From Rhizobium sp. CCGE 510 (lineage in GTDB: Bacteria > Pseudomonadota > Alphaproteobacteria > Rhizobiales > Rhizobiaceae): a stretch of 64,000 nt of DNA. A model generated the notes under the pieces. The model had not been told where the DNA came from. It saw only the letters and a program-made list of their open reading frames with translations, and did not search any database. The position numbers and the translations under genes are program-made. Positions within the stretch are counted from its first letter, which is position 1; every line of letters begins with the position of its first letter. Shown here one piece after another: positions 37,031 through 45,828 of the stretch. The stretch spans positions 1 through 64,000 of the forward strand of contig NZ_AEYF01000006.1 in NCBI RefSeq assembly GCF_000292525.1. Direction: 5' to 3'.

Positions 37031-37654
37031 ATGTCAAGGACTACGTCCGCAAAAAAATCAGAAACGTCGAATGAAATCTCCGCAGCCGTTCCAGTAGACC
37101 GCATCCCGCCGAGGGAGCGTATCGTCTCGACCGCATCGGAGCTTTTCCGCGAGCGCGGCATCCGCGGCATCGGCGTCGATGCCATCGCCGACGCGGCTCT
37201 GACCAACAAGATGACGCTCTACCGGCATTTCGGCTCGAAGGACGAACTCGTCTGCGAGACGCTGCGCCGCGCCTCGGAAAAGGCGGGTGCGATCTGGCGC
37301 GAGCTGGAGGCCGCCTATCCCGGCAATCCCCGCGCCCAGCTCTATGCTTGGGTGGAAACGCGGGCGCAATGTCTGAACGGCGAGCCCGCCGGCTGCGATC
37401 TCGCCAATGCCGCCATCGAACTGAAGGGCGAGGGCCATCCCGCCCACGAAATGATCGAACGGTACAAGGCCGAACAGCGCGATCGCCTGGCGGCGCTCTG
37501 TTCGGCGGCCGATGCGCGCGAGCCTGAGCTTCTTGCCGATACGTTGACGTTGCTGCTCGAAGGGGCGCGTGTCAGCCGCCAGGCCATGGGAGCTGCCGGC
37601 TGTTGCGGTCATTTCGCCAAAGCCTGCAATGCGGCGATCGCGTCTTTCGCCTGA
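37031..37654 (+). CDS. TetR-family transcriptional regulator
   Basis: A 207-aa repressor. The helix-turn-helix is at residues about 30-75: RERIVSTASELFRERGIRGI then ADAALTNKMTLYRHFGSKDELV. The C-terminal ligand domain is Cys-containing (GAAGCCGHFAKAC). It starts directly after two palindromic boxes and is therefore autoregulated. The neighbouring divergent 71-aa gene is the only other evident target. Confidence 0.88.
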   Translation: MSRTTSAKKSETSNEISAAVPVDRIPPRERIVSTASELFRERGIRGIGVDAIADAALTNKMTLYRHFGSKDELVCETLRRASEKAGAIWRELEAAYPGNPRAQLYAWVETRAQCLNGEPAGCDLANAAIELKGEGHPAHEMIERYKAEQRDRLAALCSAADAREPELLADTLTLLLEGARVSRQAMGAAGCCGHFAKACNAAIASFA

Positions 37655-37724
37655 ACAATCCTTCGGGAACCTTACCGCTTCCATACCGTTCTTCCATAAC
37701 CGGAGGACAAGTGGAGACCGGGAG

Positions 37725-37919
37725 ATGAACCACGTCTATCTCAAGCGCCTATATGTCAAACGCGCCGAGCTCGAAGCCCAGCTGGAGCTTCACGACGCCC
37801 GCTATTGTTTCGGCGAGGAAGAAGTCGATGACGGCACCGACAGCGATCTGCGTCAGCGGCTGAGCGAAATCTCCGACGAAATAGCTGCGCTGGAAGCAGG
37901 CCGGGCCGCCAGAGCATGA
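37725..37919 (+). CDS. Small coiled-coil protein of 64 aa, unknown
   Basis: Begins MNHVYLKRLYVKRAELEAQL with GGGAG just before the ATG, and is rich in Glu, Leu and Ala with heptad-like spacing (LEAQLELHDARY, LRQRLSEISDEIAALEAG), so a coiled coil is likely. No family recognised. It follows the TetR gene by 70 bases and converges on the DUF1810 gene. Confidence 0.6.
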   Translation: MNHVYLKRLYVKRAELEAQLELHDARYCFGEEEVDDGTDSDLRQRLSEISDEIAALEAGRAARA

Positions 37920-37920
37920 T

Positions 37921-38352
37921 CTAGGTCCCGAGGATTTCCATTGTCCGTTCGTCGAATTTCCCTTGGTAGAAATGCTCGATCACCCGGTGGAAGGGCGAGC
38001 CATGGTCGCTGATTGCGGCAAACAAGGTCATCGAGGAGCGCAGCTTCAGGTCGTCGGGTGAACCGAGGATCTGATGCGCCGATCGGCCGTCTACCGAAAG
38101 GATCGCCTCGACGCAGCGCAGCAGCCGGCTTGAGAGAATGGGATCGGCAAGATAGGCGGCGGCTTCCTCGGCCGAGCGGATCGCATATTTTTCGGCCATT
38201 GCCGATATCCCGAGACCTGATATCTGCGGGAAGATGAACCACATCCAATGGGACGTCTTGAGCCCGGCTTTCAGCTCGGAAAGCGCTTGTTCGTAAATGC
38301 CGTTCTGAGCATCAATGAAGCGTTCGAGATTGTAATCGATATCACCGGCCAT
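37921..38352 (-). CDS. DUF1810 family protein
   Basis: A 143-aa protein starting MAGDIDYNLERFIDAQNGIY. The motifs LERFIDAQ, SHWMWFIFPQISGLG and a C-terminal FHRVIEHFYQGKFDERTMEIL are diagnostic of DUF1810. The function of this family is not known; members are cytosolic and widespread in rhizobia. The start at 38352 fits the family N-terminus. Confidence 0.88.
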   Translation of the reverse strand: MAGDIDYNLERFIDAQNGIYEQALSELKAGLKTSHWMWFIFPQISGLGISAMAEKYAIRSAEEAAAYLADPILSSRLLRCVEAILSVDGRSAHQILGSPDDLKLRSSMTLFAAISDHGSPFHRVIEHFYQGKFDERTMEILGT

Positions 38353-38445
38353 GGTCCTTTTCCCTTTTTCTGCTGTCGACGCAGCCTGGGCCAAGGTCTC
38401 CATGCCCGGCAAAACGCGTTTCTGCCCGGCGAAATAAGCCTGCTG

Positions 38446-38760
38446 TCAGCAGACCCTCTCAGCATAGGGGCTGCTCTCACGGCAGTGGCCGTAGGGCTGA
38501 TGATGCGGCGTGTTGTCGTCCGCAGGGGCGGCAATGGCCGATGTCGTCATTGGGTCCGTATCGCCGGAAGAGTATGCGGCAAAACCCGCAAAGCTCAACA
38601 GAACCAATGCGCCGACGACGACCAGGCGTTCGATGGCCGACAGCTTCTGAGCGCTGACATGGTCAACATAGTCGCGCTCGCCTGCGCCGGCGGTTTCGTC
38701 CTCTTTCACATGATGGGTCACCATATCCTGGCGACGGCTCAAAGTTTCACAATCTGTCAT
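38446..38760 (-). CDS. Small single-helix membrane protein, unknown
   Basis: A 104-aa protein from the ATG at 38760, which is preceded by CAGGAG. It has a charged N-terminal half (residues 1-42), one transmembrane helix (LVVVGALVLLSFAGFAAY, about residues 46-63) and a short periplasmic tail ending HHQPYGHCRESSPYAERVC. No family recognised. The codon use looks typical of the replicon. Confidence 0.55.
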   Translation of the reverse strand: MTDCETLSRRQDMVTHHVKEDETAGAGERDYVDHVSAQKLSAIERLVVVGALVLLSFAGFAAYSSGDTDPMTTSAIAAPADDNTPHHQPYGHCRESSPYAERVC

Positions 38761-38997
38761 TTCTAAATACTCCTGCAACACATGCGTGGCCGGTTCCGAA
38801 GTGTAAACTCTCACCCTCGGGCCGAACCTGCTCCGCATGCGTGCAGCATGTGTGTCTTCGATCGTGGCAATTGAAGGGGCATTCTGCAAACTCAGTGTTC
38901 AGAAAATCGCACTAATAAAATGCAAAGCAACGGGAAGCTCTGGTTCGCTGGAATGATCCGGGGTAGTCCAGGGGCTCATCTTTCTGTGGATCGTCCC

Positions 38998-40380
38998 ATG
39001 AGCAAATCTTTCGGCGCGATGTCGGTCGCGCAGCTTTCCGTCCTTATTCAAAGTGGTGCTGCCGATCCGGTCGATGTGGCCGGCGCGATTTTCGAATCCA
39101 TCGCGAATTATACCGATAAGGCGGTTTTCACCGCGCTGCTGGAAGACCGGGCGATGGAGGAGGCGCGCGCCTCTTCCAAGCGCCTGCGGGATGGGCGCTC
39201 GCTCGGATTGCTCGACGGCATTCCCATCGCCTGGAAGGATCTGTTCGACGTCGAAGGCCTGCCGACGACGGCAGGTTCCGTCGTCCTTGCCGACGAAAAG
39301 CCGGCCAAGCGCGATGCGGCGGTCGTCGATTTGCTCAGGCAGGCGGGCATGGTCGCTATTGGCCGCACCAATATGAGCGAATTCGCCTTTTCCGGCCTCG
39401 GCATCAATCCGCACTACGGCACGCCGGTCAATCCGCGTAGCAACGACCTCCCGCGCATTCCGGGCGGCTCGTCTTCCGGCGCCGGTGTTGCGGTCGCCGC
39501 CGGGCTGGTGCCGGTCGCCATGGGCACGGATACCGGCGGCTCGGTGCGCATTCCGGCCGCCCTCAACGGCATCATCGGTTACAAGGCGACCCGCGGCCGT
39601 CATGCGATGGCGGGCGTCTATCCGCTGGCAAAGAGCCTGGATTCGCTGGGGCCGCTCTGCCGTAGCGTCAGGGATGCGGTCTGGATCGATGCGGCGATGC
39701 GCGGGCTGACCGCACCTGACGTCGGTGAGCGTCCGCTGCAGGGGCTGCAATTGCTCGTGCCCGAGAATGTCGTTTTCGACGGGGCCGAACCTGAAGTGAT
39801 CGCGGCGTTCGAGGCGGCTTTGGACCGTCTTCAAAAGGCCGGCGTCCATGTTGCCCGCGCCGTCATTCCCGCCTTCGACGAGATTTTCGATCTGATGACG
39901 AGATATGGTCCGCTGGTGACGGCGGAGGCTTTCGCGCTTCACCATGAACGCTTGGCGGGACCGGACGCGGACAGGATGGATCACCGCGTCGTCATGCGGA
40001 CCCGCTTGGGAAGCAGGACGACACTGGCCGATTACCTGGCGATCCTCGATGCGCGCAGCCGCCTGATCGCCGATGTCGAGCGCCTTGTCGGCGACCGGCT
40101 GATCGCTTTTCCGACTGTCGCCCATGTCGCTCCGCCGATCGGTCCGCTGGAGCAGGACGACGAGCTGTTCTTCGCGACGAACAACAAGACGTTGAGGAAC
40201 ACCGCTCTCGGCAATTTCCTCGACTGGTGCGGCGTCTCCATTCCCTGCGGTACGGGAGAGGCGGGCATGCCGGTGGGCCTGCTGCTTTCGGCCACGGCCC
40301 GTCGCGACGAAGCGCTTCTGGGAATTGCGCTTGCCGCCGAGCCGGTCATCCGCGGCGATTTCGCCTCAATCGGCAATTGA
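38998..40380 (+). CDS. Amidase (amidase signature family)
   Basis: A 460-aa amidase-signature hydrolase. The Ser-cisSer-Lys triad is visible: Lys80 in GIPIAWKDLF, Ser158/159 in GGSSSGAGVAVAAGL, and Ser182 in GTDTGGSVRIPAA. Related enzymes hydrolyse amides, allophanate or carbamoyl compounds; the substrate is not clear. It precedes the isomerase/epimerase-like gene by 53 bases and may form a two-gene operon with it. The start is chosen by family length; its ribosome site is weak. Confidence 0.85.
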   Translation: MSKSFGAMSVAQLSVLIQSGAADPVDVAGAIFESIANYTDKAVFTALLEDRAMEEARASSKRLRDGRSLGLLDGIPIAWKDLFDVEGLPTTAGSVVLADEKPAKRDAAVVDLLRQAGMVAIGRTNMSEFAFSGLGINPHYGTPVNPRSNDLPRIPGGSSSGAGVAVAAGLVPVAMGTDTGGSVRIPAALNGIIGYKATRGRHAMAGVYPLAKSLDSLGPLCRSVRDAVWIDAAMRGLTAPDVGERPLQGLQLLVPENVVFDGAEPEVIAAFEAALDRLQKAGVHVARAVIPAFDEIFDLMTRYGPLVTAEAFALHHERLAGPDADRMDHRVVMRTRLGSRTTLADYLAILDARSRLIADVERLVGDRLIAFPTVAHVAPPIGPLEQDDELFFATNNKTLRNTALGNFLDWCGVSIPCGTGEAGMPVGLLLSATARRDEALLGIALAAEPVIRGDFASIGN

Positions 40381-40433
40381 ACCGAGGTGCGTTTGTTGCC
40401 ATTGATGAAATAGGAGATCCAGGAGGACGGCAC

Positions 40434-41294
40434 GTGCAGGATTTGCAAAACGGACGCTTCGCGGTTTCGACATGGTCGCTGCATCGGCTGCTCGGCGCCG
40501 TCCATGGCTACAGTCCCGATCCCGACAAAAGTGCGGCGCCGAAGGAACCCTATGGCCTTGGCGCGGCGGCGCTGATCGACATGCCGGCGGCGCTGGCGGC
40601 GCGTGGCATCAACCGGCTGGAGGTCTGTTCCTTCCATCTGCCGAGCCTCGACGCCGGCTACCTCGGCGAATTGCGCGATGCGCTGGCGTCGTCGAACGTG
40701 CTGTTTCAGACGCTGCTCGTCGAGGATGGCGATCCGAGCCATCCTGAGACGGCCGAACGCGACGTCAAATGGATGGCGGAGTGGATCGATATCGCTACAG
40801 CGCTTGGGGCGCACCGGATGCGCGTCATTGCCGGAAAACAGAAGCCGATGGAAGAAAACCTGTCCCGCGCCGCCCGTCACCTGAACTGGCTCGCAGACAA
40901 AGCGGAAGGCAGCGGCGTGCGTGTCGTCGTCGAGAACTGGTTCGACCTGCTGCCGTCGCCGGTCGAGATGAACTGGCTGCTGGACCGGCTGAACGGCAAG
41001 GTCGGCCTCAACGGCGACCTCGGCAATTGGCCAGCACCCCCGAAATATGAAGGCCTGGCCAATATCATGCGCCGTGCCGAGATCTGCCACGCCAAGGCCG
41101 ACTATGGCGTTACGGGCCTTGATGCCGATGATTACCGCAAGTGCCTGGAGATGTGCGAAAGGGCCGGTTACGCCGGACCCTTCACGCTGATCTACGACTC
41201 GCCGTTCTTTCCGGATGAATGGGACGGCATCCTGCTGCAAAAGCAGTTCATCGAGGATTTCCTGCGCGACGCCCCGGCGCGCAGGACGGCTTGA
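40434..41294 (+). CDS. Xylose-isomerase-like TIM-barrel protein (sugar epimerase/isomerase family)
   Basis: A 286-aa protein. GTG start at 40434 is preceded by AGGAGG at seven bases. AP-endonuclease-2/IolE-like features: FAVSTWSLHRLL, RGINRLEVCSFHLPSLD, LGAHRMRVIAG, VVVENWFDLLPSPVEMNWLL, GLNGDLGNWP and CHAKADYG with acidic/His metal ligands. Reactions of this superfamily include sugar isomerisation and epimerisation. Downstream of the amidase; converges with the sulfatase gene. Confidence 0.8.
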   Translation: MQDLQNGRFAVSTWSLHRLLGAVHGYSPDPDKSAAPKEPYGLGAAALIDMPAALAARGINRLEVCSFHLPSLDAGYLGELRDALASSNVLFQTLLVEDGDPSHPETAERDVKWMAEWIDIATALGAHRMRVIAGKQKPMEENLSRAARHLNWLADKAEGSGVRVVVENWFDLLPSPVEMNWLLDRLNGKVGLNGDLGNWPAPPKYEGLANIMRRAEICHAKADYGVTGLDADDYRKCLEMCERAGYAGPFTLIYDSPFFPDEWDGILLQKQFIEDFLRDAPARRTA

Positions 41295-41303
41295 ACCGAA
41301 GCG

Positions 41304-42818
41304 TTATTCCTGGCGCGGAAACCGCTGGCTTTCCTCCAGCACGTTCAGATCCATGTGATTGCGCATATAGCGCTCCGAGGCTTTCTGCAGCGGTTGATAG
41401 TCCCAGGGATAATAGGCGCCGTTGCGCAGCGCTGCGTAGACCACCCAGCGGCGCGCCTGGCTTTCGCGCACGGCGGCGTCGAATTCGGCAAGGTTCCAAC
41501 GCCGCCTGGCCTGGTCGACAAGCCTAGCCAAGGTTTCGGCATGGACCGGGTCGCCTGCCAGATTGTCCAATTCCCGCGGGTCGGCTTCGAGATCGAACAG
41601 CATCGGTGGGTCCTTCTCGCAGAGCGAGAGCTTGTATCGCCCGTCCCTGATACAGACGAGTGGCGCTTCCGACCCTTCCGCCGCATATTCCATCGGGACC
41701 GGCCCGCGGCTGCCGATACCCTCGGCAAGCGCCGTCAGATCCTCGCCTTCGGTCCATGGTTTCAATGAGGCGATATCGATGCCGGCGAGAGCCGCCAACG
41801 TCGGCGTCACGTCGAGAGTGGAGACCGGCTGATCGATGCGCTTGGGTGTCCAGCCGGGGACGGACATCATCAGCGGAACGCGGGCCGATCCTTCGAAGAA
41901 GTTCATCTTGAACCAGAGGCCACGGTCGCCGAGCATGTCGCCGTGGTCGGAAACGAAGAGGATGATGGTGTTTTCGGCCATGCGGCTGCGTTCCAGAACA
42001 CCGAGAATCTCGCCGATTTTCTCGTCGACATAGGAGATATTGGCGAAGTAACCCTGCCTCGCGCGCCTGATCTCTTCCGGGCTGATGTCGAAAGCATCAT
42101 GGTCGCAGGCTTTCATCAGGCGCTGCGAATGCGGGTCCTGCCGCTCGAAGGCAATCGGCGCCACTGTCGGGTCTAGCACCGGGCAGTCCTCATAAAGGTC
42201 CCAGAATTTGCGGCGCGCGACATAGGGGTCGTGCGGATGGGTGAAGCTGACGGTCAGGCACCACGGGCGTCCGTCATGGCCGCGCGCGAGATCGAACAGT
42301 TTGCGGCTGGCGTGGTAGGCGACCTCGTCGTCATATTCCATCTGGTTGGTAATTTCGGCAACGCCGGCGCCGGTGACCGAGCCCAGATTGTGATACCACC
42401 AGTCTATGCGTTCGCCGGGCTTGCTATAGTCGGGCGTCCAGCCGAAATCGGCCGGATAGATGTCCGTCGTCAGGCGCTCCTCGAATCCATGCAACTGGTC
42501 GGGGCCGACGAAATGCATCTTGCCGGATAGTGCCGTCTGGTATCCGGCGGCGCGCAGATGATGCGCGTAGGTTGGAATGTCCGAGGCAAATTCTGCCGCA
42601 TTGTCATAGACGCGCGTTCGGCTCGGCAACTGCCCGGACATGAAGGACGCCCGCGCCGGTGCGCAGAGCGGGCTTGCGGTATAGGCGTTGGCGAAACGCA
42701 CCGAACGTTCGGCCAATGATTTCAGATGCGGCGCATGCAGAAAATCGGCGGGACCATCGGGAAAGAAAGTCCCATTCAACTGATCGACCATCAGGATGAG
42801 AATATTCGGGCGCGCCAT
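41304..42818 (-). CDS. betC: Choline-sulfatase
   Basis: A 504-aa sulfatase. It begins PNILILMVDQLNGTFFPDG, the metal-binding Asp/Gln region of BetC. The sulfatase signature SPLCAPARASFMSG contains Cys52, which would be converted to formylglycine. YQTALSGKMHFVGPDQLHGF and the C-terminal YPWDYQPLQKASERYMRNHM are typical of rhizobial choline-sulfatase. It hydrolyses choline-O-sulfate to choline and sulfate. It is divergent from a LysR gene, the arrangement of betC-type loci lacking betIBA. Confidence 0.9.
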   Translation of the reverse strand: MARPNILILMVDQLNGTFFPDGPADFLHAPHLKSLAERSVRFANAYTASPLCAPARASFMSGQLPSRTRVYDNAAEFASDIPTYAHHLRAAGYQTALSGKMHFVGPDQLHGFEERLTTDIYPADFGWTPDYSKPGERIDWWYHNLGSVTGAGVAEITNQMEYDDEVAYHASRKLFDLARGHDGRPWCLTVSFTHPHDPYVARRKFWDLYEDCPVLDPTVAPIAFERQDPHSQRLMKACDHDAFDISPEEIRRARQGYFANISYVDEKIGEILGVLERSRMAENTIILFVSDHGDMLGDRGLWFKMNFFEGSARVPLMMSVPGWTPKRIDQPVSTLDVTPTLAALAGIDIASLKPWTEGEDLTALAEGIGSRGPVPMEYAAEGSEAPLVCIRDGRYKLSLCEKDPPMLFDLEADPRELDNLAGDPVHAETLARLVDQARRRWNLAEFDAAVRESQARRWVVYAALRNGAYYPWDYQPLQKASERYMRNHMDLNVLEESQRFPRQE

Positions 42819-42912
42819 GTCGTTCCTCTATGCTATTTGAAGATTTTATTGAATCCCCTATTGTCGCGCCTGTAAAGCCAGCTTTTTTCGATGGCTGCCT
42901 AAAGGATTTTTT

Positions 42913-43818
42913 ATGCCAGATCACCCGCTTGAGCTTGGATGGATGCGCATCTTCGTCGAGGTCGCAAGACTCGGGAGCTTTTCCTCGGCTGCGGCGCTGC
43001 TCGGGCTTACCCAGCCTGCCGTCAGCTACCAGATCCGCCGGCTGGAGGAGCAGCTCGGCGTCAGCCTGTTACGGCGCCAGCATCGCGGCGTGACGCTGAC
43101 GGCGCAAGGCGAGCGGCTTCTCGCGGCCGCCGCCAAGGCGGTCGCCGACATCGATGCACTCGCTCGCAACTTCCGTGCCGAAACCCAAAGGCCGGTCGTC
43201 CGGCTGAGAACCGACTATGCCTTTTCGTCGCTCTGGCTGATCCCGCGCATGGACGGCTTCCGGCTTCTTCATCCGGAAACGGATATACAGATCGTCGCGA
43301 CGCAACGGTTTGCGGCCGGTTTTCGCGACGAGGCGGATGTCGCGGTCGTTTTCGGCACGCGGGCGGAATTCGGCGCCATCGGCACGCTTCTGCTGCCGGA
43401 AAAGGTCGTGCCGGTCTGCACGCAGGGCTTTCTCGATCGCAATGGCCCTTTCGACGATCCGGGGCAGCTTGCCAAGGCGGTTCTGATCCATCTCGATACG
43501 CCGATGCCATCGCCCTGGTTCGATTGGCGCAGTTATCTGACCGAATTCTCCGTCCTTCGCGACATCAATGCCGGCCGCGGCGATATCAGCTTCAATACTT
43601 ATTCACTGGTCGTTCAGGCTGCGCTGAGCGGGCAGGGCGTGGCGATTGGCTGGATGGGTCTCGTCGATACGCTGCTCTCCGCGCGCATGCTGGTCGAAGC
43701 CGGCCCGCCGCTGGAGGCGCAGGACCGCGGTTACTGGCTGGTGCCGCCGCGATCTCCAAGCGCGCACAGCGAAGGTCTCAGCGCCTGGCTGGTGGGCGAA
43801 GTCGGAAGGAGCGGCTAG
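42913..43818 (+). CDS. LysR-family regulator, probable choline-sulfatase activator
   Basis: A 301-aa LysR protein. HTH: MRIFVEVARLGSFSSAAALLGLTQPAVSYQIRRLEEQLG (key SSAAALLGLTQPAVSYQIRRLE). The effector domain begins near residue 90 and is of the GcvA/choline sulfate-utilisation type. Divergent from betC with a 94-bp gap, so likely controls it in response to choline sulfate. The assignment rests on position. Confidence 0.85.
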   Translation: MPDHPLELGWMRIFVEVARLGSFSSAAALLGLTQPAVSYQIRRLEEQLGVSLLRRQHRGVTLTAQGERLLAAAAKAVADIDALARNFRAETQRPVVRLRTDYAFSSLWLIPRMDGFRLLHPETDIQIVATQRFAAGFRDEADVAVVFGTRAEFGAIGTLLLPEKVVPVCTQGFLDRNGPFDDPGQLAKAVLIHLDTPMPSPWFDWRSYLTEFSVLRDINAGRGDISFNTYSLVVQAALSGQGVAIGWMGLVDTLLSARMLVEAGPPLEAQDRGYWLVPPRSPSAHSEGLSAWLVGEVGRSG

Positions 43819-43932
43819 AGCATGATGCCGAAAAGTGTCAGCGGTTTTCTTATGACATCATGCTCTAACTCACTAATGTAGAACAGGATTCAGAGTTTAG
43901 GCCGAGCGGACCTAAAATCATCCTGTTCTGGC
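43819..43932. repeat. Two adjacent palindromic elements
   Basis: First: AGAGCATGATGCCGAAAAG near 43818 pairs with CATCATGCTCT ending 43866, a typical rhizobial REP-like unit. Second: AGAACAGGAT pairs with ATCCTGTTCT, with inner TTTAGGCC and ACCTAAA arms (43881-43932). They follow the LysR gene and probably end its transcript. Confidence 0.7.
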
Positions 43933-44021
43933 GCCGGATTATTTCTCCGCAGCAGAAGCCTTGTCATCGGCGACGCAGCCCGACATTGTGAGATCGAATC
44001 CATAGCGAAAGTGCCGCAAGC

Positions 44022-44222
44022 ATGCGAACGATCGGATATATCATTGGACTGCTTATGGTCCTTCTCGGGCTGATCTGGATCGGCCAGGGAAGCGGCTATT
44101 TTCCCTATCCGGCGTCCAGCTTCATGATCGCTCAAACGATCTGGATGCTTTGGGGCGCTATTCTGGCCGCAGTCGGCATTGCCGTCCTGATCATCGTATC
44201 GCGACTGCGCCGGAGAGTGTGA
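44022..44222 (+). CDS. Small two-helix membrane protein, unknown
   Basis: A 66-aa protein, almost entirely two membrane helices: IGYIIGLLMVLLGLIWIGQG and WMLWGAILAAVGIAVLIIVS, with a basic C-terminus RLRRRV. Between them lies a short loop SGYFPYPASSFM. Resembles small rhizobial membrane proteins of unknown role. The ribosome site is weak (GCAAGCATG region). Confidence 0.6.
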   Translation: MRTIGYIIGLLMVLLGLIWIGQGSGYFPYPASSFMIAQTIWMLWGAILAAVGIAVLIIVSRLRRRV

Positions 44223-44282
44223 ACCGCTGCCGCTGGCTGGCAGCAACGGCCGCTGGCAGTCTGATGAATTGAGGAGAATGGC

Positions 44283-45074
44283 ATGGGTGCCGCTGATATC
44301 GACGGCTTTGCGGAGCGGATCAGGAACAGCCGGGATGGAATGATCTCCGCCTGGATCGGCATTCCTGACGCAACGCTTGCCAACCATCTGGTGCAGGAGG
44401 CCTTCGACACCGTCGTTCTGGATATGCAGCATGGCATGTGGGACATGCCGTCGGCGGCAAATGCCGTCGCGCAGGTAAGGCTTGCCGGCAAGCCGGCCTT
44501 AGCGCGCATTCCGGTCGGCGATTTCGCCTCCGCTTCGCGACTGCTCGACGCTGGCGCCTCCGGCATCATCGCGCCGATGATCAATTCAGCCGAAGACGCG
44601 CAAGCCTTCGTCAAGGCCACCAAATACCCGCCTGTCGGCGAGCGCAGCTGGGGACCGTCGCTGGCGCTGAACCATACCGGCCTTTCGGGCGATGATTATC
44701 TGAAAAACGCCAACGCGCTGACCGTCGCCATCGCCATGATCGAAACCCGAGCAGCGCTTGAGGCGATCGACGCCATTCTCGGCGTTACCGGCATCGACGG
44801 TATCTTCGTCGGTCCGTCCGATCTTTCTATCGCGCTGTCGAACGGCGACCAGGTGGCGCCGAACGCCGCCGAGATCGATAGCGCCATGCAGCATGCCGTC
44901 TCGCGCTGCCGCGCCCACGGCAAAGTCGCCTGCGCCTATGCCGCCGACGGCGAGCGGGCTGGCGAATTGCTGAAATTCGGCTTCGATCTGGTCATTGCCG
45001 GTGCCGAGACCACGCAACTGCGCTCCGGCGCCCGCCGCGCCATCAATGCGGCCCGCAGGATTGCGTCCGCTTGA
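44283..45074 (+). CDS. HpcH/HpaI-family aldolase
   Basis: A 263-aa class II aldolase-type TIM barrel. It has DMQHGMWDMPSA near residue 48, ARIPVGDFASASRLLDAGASGIIAPM near residue 78, ERSWGPSLA near residue 120 and GIFVGPSDLSIAL near residue 175, with Glu/Asp metal ligands. Such enzymes cleave 4-hydroxy-2-oxo acids such as 2-keto-3-deoxy sugar acids. The substrate is not clear from context. GAGGAGAATGGC supports the start. Confidence 0.85.
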   Translation: MGAADIDGFAERIRNSRDGMISAWIGIPDATLANHLVQEAFDTVVLDMQHGMWDMPSAANAVAQVRLAGKPALARIPVGDFASASRLLDAGASGIIAPMINSAEDAQAFVKATKYPPVGERSWGPSLALNHTGLSGDDYLKNANALTVAIAMIETRAALEAIDAILGVTGIDGIFVGPSDLSIALSNGDQVAPNAAEIDSAMQHAVSRCRAHGKVACAYAADGERAGELLKFGFDLVIAGAETTQLRSGARRAINAARRIASA

Positions 45075-45077
45075 ACG

Positions 45078-45758
45078 TCATTTCATCGGCTTCACCGCCA
45101 GCCAGATGACGTGGCGGGCGCCGCCGCGTTTGCCGTTGGCGCGCGTATTGATCGCATCGACGGAAAAACCGCTGTCCTTGAGACGGCGGGTGAAATCCGG
45201 ATCCGGACCGGACGACCAGACGGCGAGTACGCCGCCGGGGCGAAGCGCGTCGCGGGCGGCGCGAAGGCCGTTAAAATCGTAGAGCCGATCGTTGGATTTG
45301 CGGGTCAGCCCGTCCGGGCCATTGTCGACATCGAGCAGGATCGCGTCATAGGCGGCCTTGCCGGCACGGATCGCTTCGCCGACATCGCCTTGGTGGATGC
45401 CGACCCGCGGATCGTCGAGACAGCCCTTGAACACCTCGGCCATCGGTCCGCGGGCCCAGGCGACAACGGCGGGCACCAGTTCGGCGACGGTGACGCCGGC
45501 ATCTTCGGGAAGGACGGCAAGGGCGGCGCGCAGGGTAAAACCCATGCCGAGCCCGCCGATCAGGAGCTTGGGCTTCGGATGCGCCTTGATCCGCTCCCAG
45601 GAAAGCGTTGCCAGGGCCTCCTCCGAGCCGCTGAGACGGCTGTTCATCAGCTCGTTGGCGCCGAGCATGATCGAGAATTCGCTGCCGCGCTGCTTCAATC
45701 GCAATTCGCCGGTTTCACCGGGAATGGTCGCGGAATCGAGCTGGATCCAGGGCAGCAT
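45078..45758 (-). CDS. Spermidine-synthase-like methyltransferase-fold protein
   Basis: A 226-aa protein of the SpeE/SAM-methyltransferase superfamily: LLIGGLGMGFTLRAALAVLP (nucleotide loop), AELVPAVVAWARGPM (ribose-binding acid), YDAILLDVDNGPDG and ALRPGGVLAVWSSGPD. The family is annotated as spermidine synthase-like, but the actual polyamine synthase motifs are not evident. It converges with the aldolase gene, three bases apart. Confidence 0.75.
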   Translation of the reverse strand: MLPWIQLDSATIPGETGELRLKQRGSEFSIMLGANELMNSRLSGSEEALATLSWERIKAHPKPKLLIGGLGMGFTLRAALAVLPEDAGVTVAELVPAVVAWARGPMAEVFKGCLDDPRVGIHQGDVGEAIRAGKAAYDAILLDVDNGPDGLTRKSNDRLYDFNGLRAARDALRPGGVLAVWSSGPDPDFTRRLKDSGFSVDAINTRANGKRGGARHVIWLAVKPMK

Positions 45759-45828
45759 GACGGTTTCGCCTCATATGAAAGGAAATGTCCCCTAGCATGA
45801 GGCGCGGGCTGAGGCCAGCAAGCCGGCA